Positions 39,201-45,965 are shown, counted from the stretch's first letter. The stretch is DNA of 64,000 bases from Sphingobacterium paludis (GCF_004364125.1 NZ_SNZV01000001.1:558001-622000), one strand, 5' to 3'. Translations and numbers: made by a program. Notes: generated from the sequence alone by a model not told the origin.

Positions 39201-40088
39201 TTCAGTACGACCATCGGCACGTTGAAATATTTAGGGCAACAGACCCTTTCGGCGGTGATGCCCAGCTACAGTTTGAACATTGGTAACTTTGACTTCAGTA
39301 TTTCCGCAAGCATTGCATTTGGAAAAGGCTGGGGATTCGGTGCCAATTTAAGCGTGACTTTTCGGGCAGGTGAGTTCTCCATCTCTGGCGGATACGGTAT
39401 TATGAACTATGGCAGCCATGCCGGAAGCGGCCAGTCTGGCTGGGAATATCGATACTCGAAGATGTTTAGTTATGACAGTAAATCGTTTGGTTTCAAATTG
39501 GGTACCAATAGCTGGAGAGGTTTGCACCCCCAGCAAGCAGGCATCCTAGGATTTGGGTTCGGGAAATTTTCGCTGACATACGAAAATGATGGTTCTCCGT
39601 TTGCAAAAGGAATTGGTACAGGCGTACTAGCGGATAATAATGATAGCTACCGTACTGCTGCAATGACATTTCGCTTAGGGGACAGCTTTCAATTTGGATT
39701 TAATTTATTTACAGGAGAGAGAAGTCGGGAGAGTTACGCTGATAAGGAAATGGGCGCCGATAGAGCTACCATGGACCTTTATGCTGGTAACCAAAAAGGT
39801 TTTTTTAGACGGCTGATTAGCTCGATACCCACGGGATTGGTCAAGAATGGTGTTAATTATCCGTTTGGATTGGTTGAAGAGAGTGAACCTCGTTATCGCT
39901 TGGGCGCAGCATACGTGGGCTGGAATAATTATAGGATCGGTATAGATTCCGATCGGTATGTTCGGTATCCGATACAAGTTTTGGGTGCACATTATTATAT
40001 TTCGCAGCAACCCGGTCAGGAAGTGTTGTCGAATGCTGTTAAACCTTATTTTCAGTATCAATCCCGTAACAAATTTACATCATGGTAA
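33246..40088 (+). CDS. SpvB-RHS polymorphic toxin with type-23-like toxin tip
   Basis: A 2280-residue toxin. The N-terminal SpvB-like domain (about 45-330) has IALPPAIKSVAPQVNLIYSSG and GYGWALSG. FG-GAP/VCBS-type calcium loops follow (DFDGDGKLD near 358, DFNGDGCVD, DFTGDGKTD, DLNKDGKAD), then a TcdB-middle-like region and many YD repeats (about 1100-1870). The RHS core ends with RLYDPTLRRFLNAD (1878-1891) and NPLMNTDPSG (D1918-G1921), after which a 358-residue tip begins. The tip has hydrophobic helices, then glycine-rich strands and the end NNYRIGIDSDRYVRYPIQ, which fits polymorphic toxin type 23. No signal peptide is present. It combines the TcB and TcC parts of Tc toxins in one chain; the RHS shell should enclose the tip. 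A lipoprotein immunity gene overlaps its stop. Confidence 0.88.
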   Translation: MDNSTVIAGVPNLDILPTEAEDQRIKLEISTFSNAPQALQAAVGYQEPSETPDTISFHDTQGTIEVNGSGQLQFTLPIALPPAIKSVAPQVNLIYSSGSGNGIAGYGWALSGVTGISRMGRNMDRDGEIRTIQFDYTDYYMFSGQRLILKSGEYGKDGAEYVTEKYSNTKIRSIGENPERNGPAHFEVTFEDGSQALYGSSAEARTPIEYNIVHWQDAQGNYISYGYVQGDNVASIYRIEWGGNARAGTPHFNSVIFDYAQRELRETSYVNGTLFAQHNLLSGIYVHANNALFKTYKMAYEKDDKGNRYQFLKSITETNAAGESANPVVFDYAKSNPGRWTRTSITNDKNQKLLYGDFDGDGKLDVIKYADAFKGCLRYENIYRPGDVTDNDNSQTGYWESYCAEPIDYPAGIYHFGSVFDDDKPQRINVGSLISRAQLERAKVFNLKNAQGEILSRQGFFIHDRVSSTNSPIPGRRDLVIKGYSLEGDSETNARQLKEEFVRTIPADRFDLTRPRNYQNTSQITHWVNTIILDVRELDIDGDGVSELIFVLRDYMYWEERPPAIGGGQQQPQYKEEVAHRYLLVRPSESDPEKLTSFINLYSNSEYFFSGTALQGDFNGDGCVDFIDFDSGGRAFLTKFEKNALGHYYADRSQFSAVPIDGLRHRAIVGDFTGDGKTDLLVPQAIDSEQWKLYISTGTGFRVQVLEGFQLYKESFDFKGDTHSRNISRQYFAQDLNKDGKADFLAFYSHMLFRFKQEETTTKFMILYHENKGIDAQGNVIFEKRNIDGSQLRGRRRYKMDWYPDEYDVYWTDVQPYASHFQRSEKPTLAHFSPLIGDFRINNFNENILVFREGSLVKYAHYSVADETYITAITQGGIVTQVKYDELDPQVNPGFYDAVKKEQYPYVEMDRLSRTFVVSQLRQENKKQDFKYRGFVAHVLGKGMLGFRKSARSSWYTDPLVDTKIWSGSEMDPLNDGLPIKEWTVRTRDDNALIFPTDLSPDNAQLLSFRAISYAHSQPSPGVTAIVPVKTIAKDFLTDVLEERTITYGDYYLPASTTTVINNGYATTTTVLAYAHNIAGTGRDYFVGRPSSKVETVQAYADTKQQKEEYTYDDHLLTAKKTYNRDGSGWVQETYEHDTFGNIVSKTISNSVDAMTQTETTAYEPMGRFVVKKTDNLGLETQISYNDLGQVLTQNDPSGMMQTNVYDGWGKMLSSQTNLGGTTTYVYQKMTDKGTRVTEQLPDGTTKTVFTNKLGQQVKSRQRGFNSAGYVVISGDLHLSTDPEQNNLLSTLTVYDDLGRKVMESEPHRDKSPDKWNTISYDDSVFPTVVTALAFTGKQMRSRQEGRTSIAEESNGYLRINKQTADPLGNVLSSEDAGGVINFSFNAAGDQISAQYVDNTVRTAYDAWGRRSLFADPANGEYSFAYNGFGQITKEISPKGYKEYRYNEKGQLIEQIEKSTEEGITDKTINYRYDAKGLLLEQSGTANGEPFRTLFTYDSYGRLLENREESFGRVYMQRDIQYDDKSRIVSYVKSLQSEGVETVARIQHSYDPWSGLLFTISDADTGRELWRIDESNPNGQILRSQFGETRIRNTYNEQNMLTETLQESNQGRILGQQYVFDPVRNELNSRVRSGNIALTESFAYDNNNRLVEWTNPVTGSQSTNTYDIQGRIIALDTIGTVRFDNAGQQYRPSRVNLNATGKQHYTNDLIQEVVYNENSDPRQILGTQATIAFDYGLGSTRQRVVVNDKAPTGSLEGQPNASSGGGFTKYYSADGSCEVIRNNATGEEKHILFIGGSPYESSIVYLKDYAERGGSYKFLHKDYLGSILAISDENGHLVEERHFDAWGNLTHGTMALLDRGYTSHEHFDKVGIIHMNGRLYDPTLRRFLNADAHIQEMFNTQNYNKYGYVLNNPLMNTDPSGQFFLAFISFVAILKGIVIGAVVGIATYSLTALITKTPWRLSGALGAMLQGAITGAITSGFNVDIFSTTIGTLKYLGQQTLSAVMPSYSLNIGNFDFSISASIAFGKGWGFGANLSVTFRAGEFSISGGYGIMNYGSHAGSGQSGWEYRYSKMFSYDSKSFGFKLGTNSWRGLHPQQAGILGFGFGKFSLTYENDGSPFAKGIGTGVLADNNDSYRTAAMTFRLGDSFQFGFNLFTGERSRESYADKEMGADRATMDLYAGNQKGFFRRLISSIPTGLVKNGVNYPFGLVEESEPRYRLGAAYVGWNNYRIGIDSDRYVRYPIQVLGAHYYISQQPGQEVLSNAVKPYFQYQSRNKFTSW

Positions 40089-40639
40089 TGTATAGACTAA
40101 TCACTCTTTTTGTGTGTATCTTTCTGTGTTCCTGTTATGCAACAAAAAGATTGCCGGACGGTACAAAGGTATTATCAAAAAAGTATAAAAATATCGACAA
40201 ATTTGATCCATTCATTTATTCACAAATAGACCCTAATTACTTTTATAAACAGGTGGAAGTTTACAAAACTGGTAAGAGTTACAAAGATGTGATGGGATAT
40301 TGGCGCGGACCATCAAGCCGTCGGCTTCAATTTTATGACGGTGGTTATATCCGAATTCTCGTCGATAACCAAAAGGAAAGCCCCGATCCAGATCTTTCCG
40401 GCAAAAGAGGGATAATCTATATGAAAAATCAAGATATCAGAATTGATAGAGATACCGCAGATCAAGATGGTACCCTGCAAAAACAAACCCTTAAAGTAAT
40501 AGTCAAGGGAGATAAAATTTATCTGGTTGAGAGATTATTTGGAATGTCGTGGGGCTGGTCATCAAATCCAATGTGCTATGTTTTTCAAAAAGCAGAAAAG
40601 GTTCCTGAGGAATGGAAGCAATACAAGCCGGATTGGTAG
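40082..40639 (+). CDS. Lipoprotein, probable immunity protein of the RHS toxin (copy 1)
   Basis: A 185-residue lipoprotein. The signal ends in LCSC, and the mature part starts YATKRLPDGTK. Its ATG lies inside the last codons of the toxin gene (overlap of 7 bp), the usual arrangement of a toxin with its immunity gene. A second ATG at 40088 could also start it. The family is not known to me; conserved landmarks shared with the second copy are KYKNIDKFDP, YFYxKV and a C-terminal SWGWSSNP segment. A membrane-anchored immunity protein implies that the toxin acts in the periplasm or at the membrane. Confidence 0.72.
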   Translation: MVMYRLITLFVCIFLCSCYATKRLPDGTKVLSKKYKNIDKFDPFIYSQIDPNYFYKQVEVYKTGKSYKDVMGYWRGPSSRRLQFYDGGYIRILVDNQKESPDPDLSGKRGIIYMKNQDIRIDRDTADQDGTLQKQTLKVIVKGDKIYLVERLFGMSWGWSSNPMCYVFQKAEKVPEEWKQYKPDW

Positions 40640-40991
40640 TTGTTTTTTCAGTAACGTCAAGCAATATGCGTCACCGACTATTCCATCGCTCATCCCTTCC
40701 GTCCTTTGCCAGGACAGGGCATTCCTTTTGTAGGGCAAAAGGAACCAAAACCCCGTCGCTTGAAACCTTTGCAAGGGATGGCTTGTGCTCTTGAAAGTAA
40801 AAAGTAAAAAATAAAAAGTAAAAAACAATACGTAATAAAATGTACACACAGTACCATTTCTATATACTAAGTACTCAATACTACAATCTATAAAAGAGGC
40901 GACATTTCGGTTAAAGATGTGCAGTACAATCGTAAGTCACCATAGGCAATACAAGCGATTGAGCAGTCTGATCGCTGCATGTCCCGGGTAG
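40640..40991. repeat. Non-coding block of cassette unit A
   Basis: These 352 bp hold a dispersed hairpin repeat (40700-40790: TTCCTTTTGTAGGGCAAAAGGAA followed by CCAAAACCCCGTCGCTTGAA), an A-rich string with GTAAAAAGT units (40796-40836) and a hairpin ATGTCCC-GGGTA-GGGACAT at 40978-40996. The whole block recurs nearly unchanged at 42690-43040. It contains no gene. Confidence 0.75.
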
Positions 40992-41699
40992 GGACATAGC
41001 GGTGGGATTTTTAGTTCGGCGATTTCCGGTTTGTTAGGAAGTTTAGGAGCTTACGGTTGGGGAAAAGCCATGAATTTACTTGGCTTGAGCCAATTCTCAC
41101 AAAGTGCCTACGGTACGATCTTATTCGGAGCGCTATCGGGCGGCATTGGTGCAGAATTAAGCGGTGGAAACTTTTGGCAAGGTGCAATAGTAGGGGGTGT
41201 TGTTGCTGGGTTGAATCATGTGATGCACTCCATCAAAAGCCCTTCTAACGCTTTTGAACAAACAGAAAATGTTGGAACCAATTTACAAGACCTTGGTGAT
41301 CCACCGTATATGTACGACGGTAAGACGTATAAAACGAAAGCCGATTTATATGGCGCAATACTGGTGGATCAAGCTGCTGAACAATTTGGAATTAAAGATA
41401 TCGTATCTTTAGCGGCAGCTTTGGATTACCGAGGGTTGTTAAGTAAACCTTTTGTTATGGAAGGTGCTTCCAGTAAAACATCTTTTGCTTCTAAATATGG
41501 TGCTAAAATTTTGCCGCAAAATATGCCTGTGAGACTTCCCACTCATATAAGTAAAGGAACGTTGAGATACACCAAGGTTTTTGGACGGTTTTTGGGTAGA
41601 ATGGCAGGGCCTATAGGTTGGGGAATATTAGCCTATGATGTAGGCATGACACTCTATAACACACAAATTATATATAATGGTATTATCGATGGAAAATAG
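40992..41699 (+). pseudogene. Orphan RHS C-terminal tip (unit A), no start codon
   Basis: An open frame of 235 codons that begins right after a TAG at 40989 and has no ATG near its start, so it is a displaced toxin tip, not a complete gene. Its first part, ISGLLGSLGAYGWG and FGALSGGIGAELSGGNFWQG with VGGVVAGLNHVMH, is the glycine-rich pretoxin helix region that follows the RHS core in Bacteroidota toxins. The remaining 150 residues (YMYDGKTYKTKADLY and VLAGRMAGP-like parts) are a toxin domain I do not recognise. A DUF1493-like immunity gene overlaps its end. It could be expressed after recombination into the RHS gene upstream. Confidence 0.7.
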
Positions 41700-42021
41700 A
41701 AATTACAGTATTGTTATAAAATATATATCAAAGGAATTTGGTATTAAAGAAAGTAAATTAGGAGCTTATACGTCCCTTTCCGATTTAGGTTTGGATGGGG
41801 ATGATGTTCTAGACTTTTTGCTTGAATTTTTTGATTTCTTCGAAATTGAATATGAGGATACAAACTACAAAGCATTTATCCCCCGAGAAGGGGGGGGGAT
41901 AGGCAAAACTTTGTCAAGTATATTTAATAGAAAAGTGAGGCGATCTGATAATGAGATTTTTATAGAGGATTTGGTGATATCGTTGGATAAAAAGAAGTGG
42001 TGTAAAATTTGGATTAGCTAA
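41677..42021 (+). CDS. DUF1493-like immunity protein
   Basis: A 114-residue protein of the DUF1493 type, related in fold to acyl-carrier proteins, with SLSDLGLDGDDVLDFLLEFF at 30-49. Its start (ATG 41677, or 41689) overlaps the end of the orphan toxin tip, which marks it as the cognate immunity gene. It is cytoplasmic, so the matching tip should act in the cytoplasm. A run of nine G (41890-41898) in the codons for GGG of IPREGGGIGK is a possible slippage site. A broken copy lies at 43165-43506. Confidence 0.68.
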   Translation: MVLSMENRNYSIVIKYISKEFGIKESKLGAYTSLSDLGLDGDDVLDFLLEFFDFFEIEYEDTNYKAFIPREGGGIGKTLSSIFNRKVRRSDNEIFIEDLVISLDKKKWCKIWIS

Positions 42022-42066
42022 AGAGTAGACTTCAACCAAATATTTTATTAAGTTTCGGGAGCAGAT

Positions 42067-42135
42067 GACGGATTAACAAATGCTGTTAAACCCTATTTCC
42101 AATATCAATCACGTAACAAATTTACATCATGGTAA
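42067..42135 (+). pseudogene. Relic of the RHS toxin C-terminal end
   Basis: The last codons before the second immunity gene translate as GLTNAVKPYFQYQSRNKFTSW and a stop. The final 18 residues, NAVKPYFQYQSRNKFTSW, are exactly the end of the full toxin at 40035-40088. Only about 25 codons remain; the frame is closed by a TAA at 42049. This shows that the second immunity gene was once attached to its own type-23-like tip. Confidence 0.85.
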
Positions 42136-42689
42136 GGCAAATAGTTATTATACTTTTATGCATCGGTATCTTTTCCTCTTGTGCGCCAACACGAAGATTG
42201 AGAGACGGTCAGAAAATAATGGTCAAAAAATATCGTAATATCGATAAATTTGATCCTTCAATTTACGAGGAGATAGACACTAATTATTTTTATCAAAAAG
42301 TTGGAACTTGTTACGCCGACCGCAAGGTTAGAAATATTAAAGACTTCAAGAAAAAAGAATCGAGACTGAGGATTAAATTCTACCCGGGCGGTTATTTGCG
42401 TTTTTTAGCCTTTTCTGGAATGCCTGAGGGGCCTGATCCAGAAGATAGTGGGGAAAGGGGAGTTATTTATAAAAAAGGTGATAAAATAAAAATTGATACG
42501 CAATCTGCTACAGATGTTGGTAGTCTTTACAAACAAACCTTTGAAGTAATAGTGGATGGGGATAAAATTTATCTGGTTGAGAGATTATTTGGAATGTCGT
42601 GGGGCTGGTCATCAAATCCACTATGCTTTGTATATGAAAAAGCAGAAAAGGTTCCTGAGGATTGGAAAAAATACAAGCCGGATTGGTAA
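42129..42689 (+). CDS. Lipoprotein, probable immunity protein (copy 2)
   Basis: A 186-residue lipoprotein paralogous to the one at 40082-40639. The signal ends in FSSC and the ATG again lies inside the toxin-tail codons (here of a relic). The two proteins share KYRNIDKFDPS/F, the YFYxKV region and an almost identical C-terminal third (SWGWSSNPLCFVYEKAEKVP). The first half differs much more, so copy 2 may be tuned to a variant toxin. It has no intact toxin of its own and may guard against relatives that carry one. Confidence 0.72.
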   Translation: MVRQIVIILLCIGIFSSCAPTRRLRDGQKIMVKKYRNIDKFDPSIYEEIDTNYFYQKVGTCYADRKVRNIKDFKKKESRLRIKFYPGGYLRFLAFSGMPEGPDPEDSGERGVIYKKGDKIKIDTQSATDVGSLYKQTFEVIVDGDKIYLVERLFGMSWGWSSNPLCFVYEKAEKVPEDWKKYKPDW

Positions 42690-43040
42690 TTGCATTCTAG
42701 TAATGTCAAGCAATATGCGTCACCGACTATTCCATCGCTCATCCTTTCCGTCCTTTGCCCGGACAGGGCTTTCCTTTTGTAGGGCAAAAGGAACCAAAAC
42801 CCCGTCGCTTGAAACCTTTGCAGGGATGGCTTGTGCTCTTGAAAGTAAAAAGTAAAAAATAAAAAGTAAAAAACAATACGTAATAAAATGTACACACAGT
42901 ACCATTTCTATATACTAAGTACTCAATACTACAATCTATAAAAGAGGCGACATTTCGGTTAAAGATGTGCAGTGCAATTGTAACGTCACCATCGGCAACA
43001 AAAGCGATTGAGCAGTCTGATCGCTGCATGTCCCGGGTAG
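42690..43040. repeat. Non-coding block of cassette unit B
   Basis: A near-identical copy of the block at 40640-40991, with the same hairpin repeat (42745-42835), the A-rich string (42843-42881) and the ATGTCCC/GGGACAT hairpin. It differs at only a few positions, fewer than the neighbouring immunity genes do. Confidence 0.75.
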
Positions 43041-43184
43041 GGACATAGCGGTGGAATTTTTAGTTCGGCTATTTCCGGTTTTTTAGGAAGTTTAGGAGCT
43101 TACGGTTGGGGAATATTAGCCTATGATGTAGGCATGACGCTTTATAACACACAAATAACATACAATGGTATTATCGACGGATAA
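43041..43184 (+). pseudogene. Orphan RHS tip of unit B with internal deletion
   Basis: A short frame that opens after a TAG at 43038, reads ISGFLGSLGAYGWG and then jumps directly to ILAYDVGMTLYNTQITYNGI. Relative to unit A, 561 bp (187 codons) between two copies of GGTTGGGGA are missing, which keeps the frame but removes the whole toxin domain. It is therefore a dead tip. Confidence 0.85.
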
Positions 43185-43506
43185 TAGAAATTACAATATT
43201 GTTATAAAATATATATCAAAGGAATTTGGTATTAAAGAAAGTAAATTAGGAGCTTATACGTCCCTTTCCGATTGAGGTGTGGATGGGGATGATGTTCTAA
43301 ATTTTTTGCTTGAATTTTTGATTTCTTCGAAATTGAATATGATGATACAAACTACAAACCATTTATCCCGCAGGAAGGGGGATTTTTAGGCAAAACCTTG
43401 TTAAGTATATTCGATAGAAAAGTGAGGCGAACTGATTGCGAAATCCTCATAGAAGATTTGGTGACATCGTTGGATAAAAAAAGTGGTGTAAAAATCTGGA
43501 TTAGTG
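43165..43506 (+). pseudogene. Broken DUF1493-like immunity gene of unit B
   Basis: A copy of the gene at 41677-42021. The first 36 codons are intact, then a TTA-to-TGA change at 43273 stops translation (SLSD-stop where unit A has SLSDL). One T is missing in the following T-run, which shifts the frame, and the original stop codon is altered as well. Decay of this gene together with the deletion in its toxin tip shows that the pair is no longer selected. Confidence 0.85.
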
Positions 43507-43544
43507 AAACAGATAGCGTAGTGGGTAATGCGTATGGGTAGCGC

Positions 43545-43925
43545 AAGAAGTTCCTTGTTCTTATTTATTGAAAGTTGAGAGTTACCTTACATGAATAATG
43601 CTTTAACGCGGCATGCGGCAGCATTTGTATAGTTTTCGCAATTATACTTCCTTAACGCGGCATTCGTCAGATGACAACCGAGGTAGTCAACATGTTGGAA
43701 AGCAAGTTTCCGTTATTCGAGAGCAGCGTTATCTGCTTTTACGTAGGAGAGACGGTCAATTGATGTGGTTGTTAGGCTACATATTGAATTTTTATCGAAA
43801 TTAAGTTTCTTTTCGATGTATCATTTCTCTTTACTTTAGTAGGCAGTTTACGGGCTGCGATCTTATGCTTATCAATATTGCTATTCGGTTGAAATTAGGG
43901 AAGCAGCGGTTGAATCAATTTATTT
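43545..43925. other. Gene-free interval in the cassette array
   Basis: These 381 bp follow unit B. They contain two copies of TTAACGCGGCAT about 50 bp apart and a TTTACTTTAGTAGGCAGT string similar to ones at 24 kb. The open frames are short and of poor composition. Confidence 0.45.
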
Positions 43926-44288
43926 ATGCTAATACGTATTGTAATCTTGTCTCTTTATATGACGTTAATCTCTTGTACTAGTCGATTAGAGTTTACATAT
44001 AATGATGCGGTGAGAAATCAGTTAACGTATTTTTTTGAGCCTAATAACGAGTCAATGCGTTTTTATCATGATATAGAAAATTCTGAAATATCAGGCTATT
44101 TCACTCCCATTAATAAGCTTAATTATTTTATGAACGCAGATAGTCTTGCAATGAGAGAGAACTGGAAAAAGATTGTTAATGATAGCGATAAGAAGATATA
44201 CATCCAAGATTTGGGCAATGGCGATTATTCTATCTGTACTTTACATAGTACTGGCAATATGGTTCATTTACGGATTCTTACTCTTTAA
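43926..44288 (+). CDS. Small lipoprotein, candidate immunity protein
   Basis: A 120-residue protein with a lipoprotein signal ending in LISC. The mature part is hydrophilic, rich in Asn, Asp and aromatic residues, and matches no family I know. It lies within the cassette array, so an immunity role is possible. The last 24 codons are overlapped in the +1 frame by a 43-codon frame (44218-44349) that encodes a clear membrane helix. The true C terminus may therefore lie in the other frame, with a frameshift between. Confidence 0.5.
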   Translation: MLIRIVILSLYMTLISCTSRLEFTYNDAVRNQLTYFFEPNNESMRFYHDIENSEISGYFTPINKLNYFMNADSLAMRENWKKIVNDSDKKIYIQDLGNGDYSICTLHSTGNMVHLRILTL

Positions 44289-44492
44289 TTTTAGGCATAG
44301 GTTGCACAAGAGTTTCGGACATATTGTAAAACCCTATATAAAGCACTAACCTATGGCAAAACGAACCGTATTCGTGATCTTTCCCCGGCTAATCAGGCTG
44401 TCGAAAATGGAGTTTCGGGCTTCCTATTTATGCGAGCGACTGGTCTATGCAAAAATTTAATCTGACATTTGATAAACAAGAAAAACATAAAA

Positions 44493-45140
44493 ATGACTAC
44501 TGAAGATATTACTAACCTCGTGGAATTTGAGTTAAAAAATCAAGAATTCGGGGTAACCGAACAAATCTTGGAAATTCATTCCCCAGCTTTGTTAGAAAAT
44601 AAATTGCAAATTGCTAATGTTGCTTTCAAAGGAGATGCTGTTAGCGTGTTTATTCCGATTGAGGGTGAGCATTTCTATCTGGTGTTTTATATAGATACGG
44701 AAAAACGTGAAATCACAGGTATTTCAACGGAACCCTACATTTCAGTTTATTTCAAGGCGACATCGAAAGAATTAAGTGCGTCCGAACTAAATGGCTACAC
44801 AAATCTTGAGTTGTCAGAAAGTTGGAATAAGGGTGACAAAAAGCCATCGGAACGCGCTTTCTACTCCGTTAGCGGTATTATTATTGAACCAAATACAAAA
44901 CCCAACGATTTTGAGACTAAATTCAAGGAATTAATTTCCGAACTTAAGAAAGATAAGGCAGGCGTTCAACAGCTTGCTAAGTTTGCTGATGGATACATAC
45001 AGGTGGTAATGGATTTTCATAATGGGAACGGAATACTAGGAGGGCCGAATTTGAATGAGGCGAATATTAGAGATTTAAACGATTTAGGTTTGTCCATAGA
45101 CTTCGCTTTTTATGCGTCTGGACGCTCTTATAAATCATAG
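44493..45140 (+). CDS. DUF4279-like protein, candidate immunity protein
   Basis: A 215-residue cytoplasmic protein started at ATG 44493 (MTTEDITNLV); a TTG eight codons earlier is possible. The second half, with ESWNKGDKKPSERAFYSVSG, a PNDFETKFKELISEL helix and the ending DLNDLGLSIDFAFYASG, matches the pattern of DUF4279 proteins, many of which lie in polymorphic-toxin loci as immunity proteins. The first 90 residues are not recognised. It has no toxin beside it and fits an orphan immunity gene in the array. Confidence 0.6.
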   Translation: MTTEDITNLVEFELKNQEFGVTEQILEIHSPALLENKLQIANVAFKGDAVSVFIPIEGEHFYLVFYIDTEKREITGISTEPYISVYFKATSKELSASELNGYTNLELSESWNKGDKKPSERAFYSVSGIIIEPNTKPNDFETKFKELISELKKDKAGVQQLAKFADGYIQVVMDFHNGNGILGGPNLNEANIRDLNDLGLSIDFAFYASGRSYKS

Positions 45141-45224
45141 AAAAAGTGGTGAATGCTTTTTCTTTGATCAATGCGTCGAGAAACATAAGTCAAATGGAAG
45201 CAACTGCACTTTCCTTTATTAAAT

Positions 45225-45795
45225 GAAATGTCGCATTTGAAGGGGTAATGCGTATTGTGTATTGCGAAAAGTGCAGGTATTCTATAGTTGTCGCTTCTGA
45301 CCATTATTAAACGCAATGTCGCGTCAGTTTTGTTGCGTCTGTCGTCATTGGCCTTCGCACTATCCAATAAGGATGCAACTAAAATAAGCGACGGGGTTTT
45401 GGTTCCTTTTGCCCTACAAAAGGAACGCCCTGTCCTGGCGAAGGACGGAAAGGCTGTGCGATCGACAAACTGTTTAACATGCAAAACTCTACCTTTAGAA
45501 TATTAATCGAACTGTCGCATTTGAAGGGGTATTGCGTAATGCGTATTGTGTATTGCGAAAAGTGCAGGTATTCTACAGTTATCGCTTCTGACCATTATTA
45601 AACGCAATGTCGCATCAGTTTTGTTGCGTCTGTCGTCATTGGCCTTCGCACTATCCAATAACGATGCAACAAAAATAAGCGACGGGGTTTTGGTTCCTTT
45701 TGCCCTACAAAAGGAACGCCCTGTCCTGGCTAAGGACGGAAAGGTTGTGCGATGGACAGACTGCTTAACATGTAAAACTTTACCCTTACAAGTCA
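45225..45795. repeat. Two tandem 284-bp direct repeats with hairpin elements
   Basis: A unit starting GAAATGTCGCATTTGAAGGG (45225) is repeated from 45509 with a few substitutions and a 7-bp insertion. Each copy contains, inverted, the dispersed hairpin element TTCCTTTTGCCCTACAAAAGGAA preceded by AAGCGACGGGGTTTTGG. Short open frames translate the repeat on both strands and are not genes. Confidence 0.85.
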
Positions 45796-45878
45796 TGTTT
45801 TGCTGCGGTATTTGTATAATACAAATTCCTTAACTACAAATGATTCGACCTAAAATTACAGACCTATGCGACAATGCA

Positions 45879-45920
45879 AAAAAAGCTCCCCGGCACATGC
45901 AGCACCGGAGAGCTTTTTTA
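45879..45920. terminator. Hairpin terminator downstream of the second csp gene
   Basis: AAAAAAGCTC pairs with GAGCTTTTTT, with an additional CCGG/CCGG pairing inside. It lies 46 bp after the stop of the minus-strand csp gene and can act in both directions. Confidence 0.8.
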
Positions 45921-45965
45921 AGGTGTCTTGCGCAGCAAGACGCCCGAATGTTCAGCTTGCAGGAA

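Noticed and set aside
43613..43804. 63-codon open frame after cassette unit B
   Set aside because: It covers a short direct repeat, has a poor composition and no similarity to the neighbouring immunity genes.
45128..45833. Several open frames on both strands in the 284-bp tandem repeats
   Set aside because: The same peptide appears in both repeat copies and again in the 40.7 and 42.8 kb hairpin elements, so it is translated repeat DNA.
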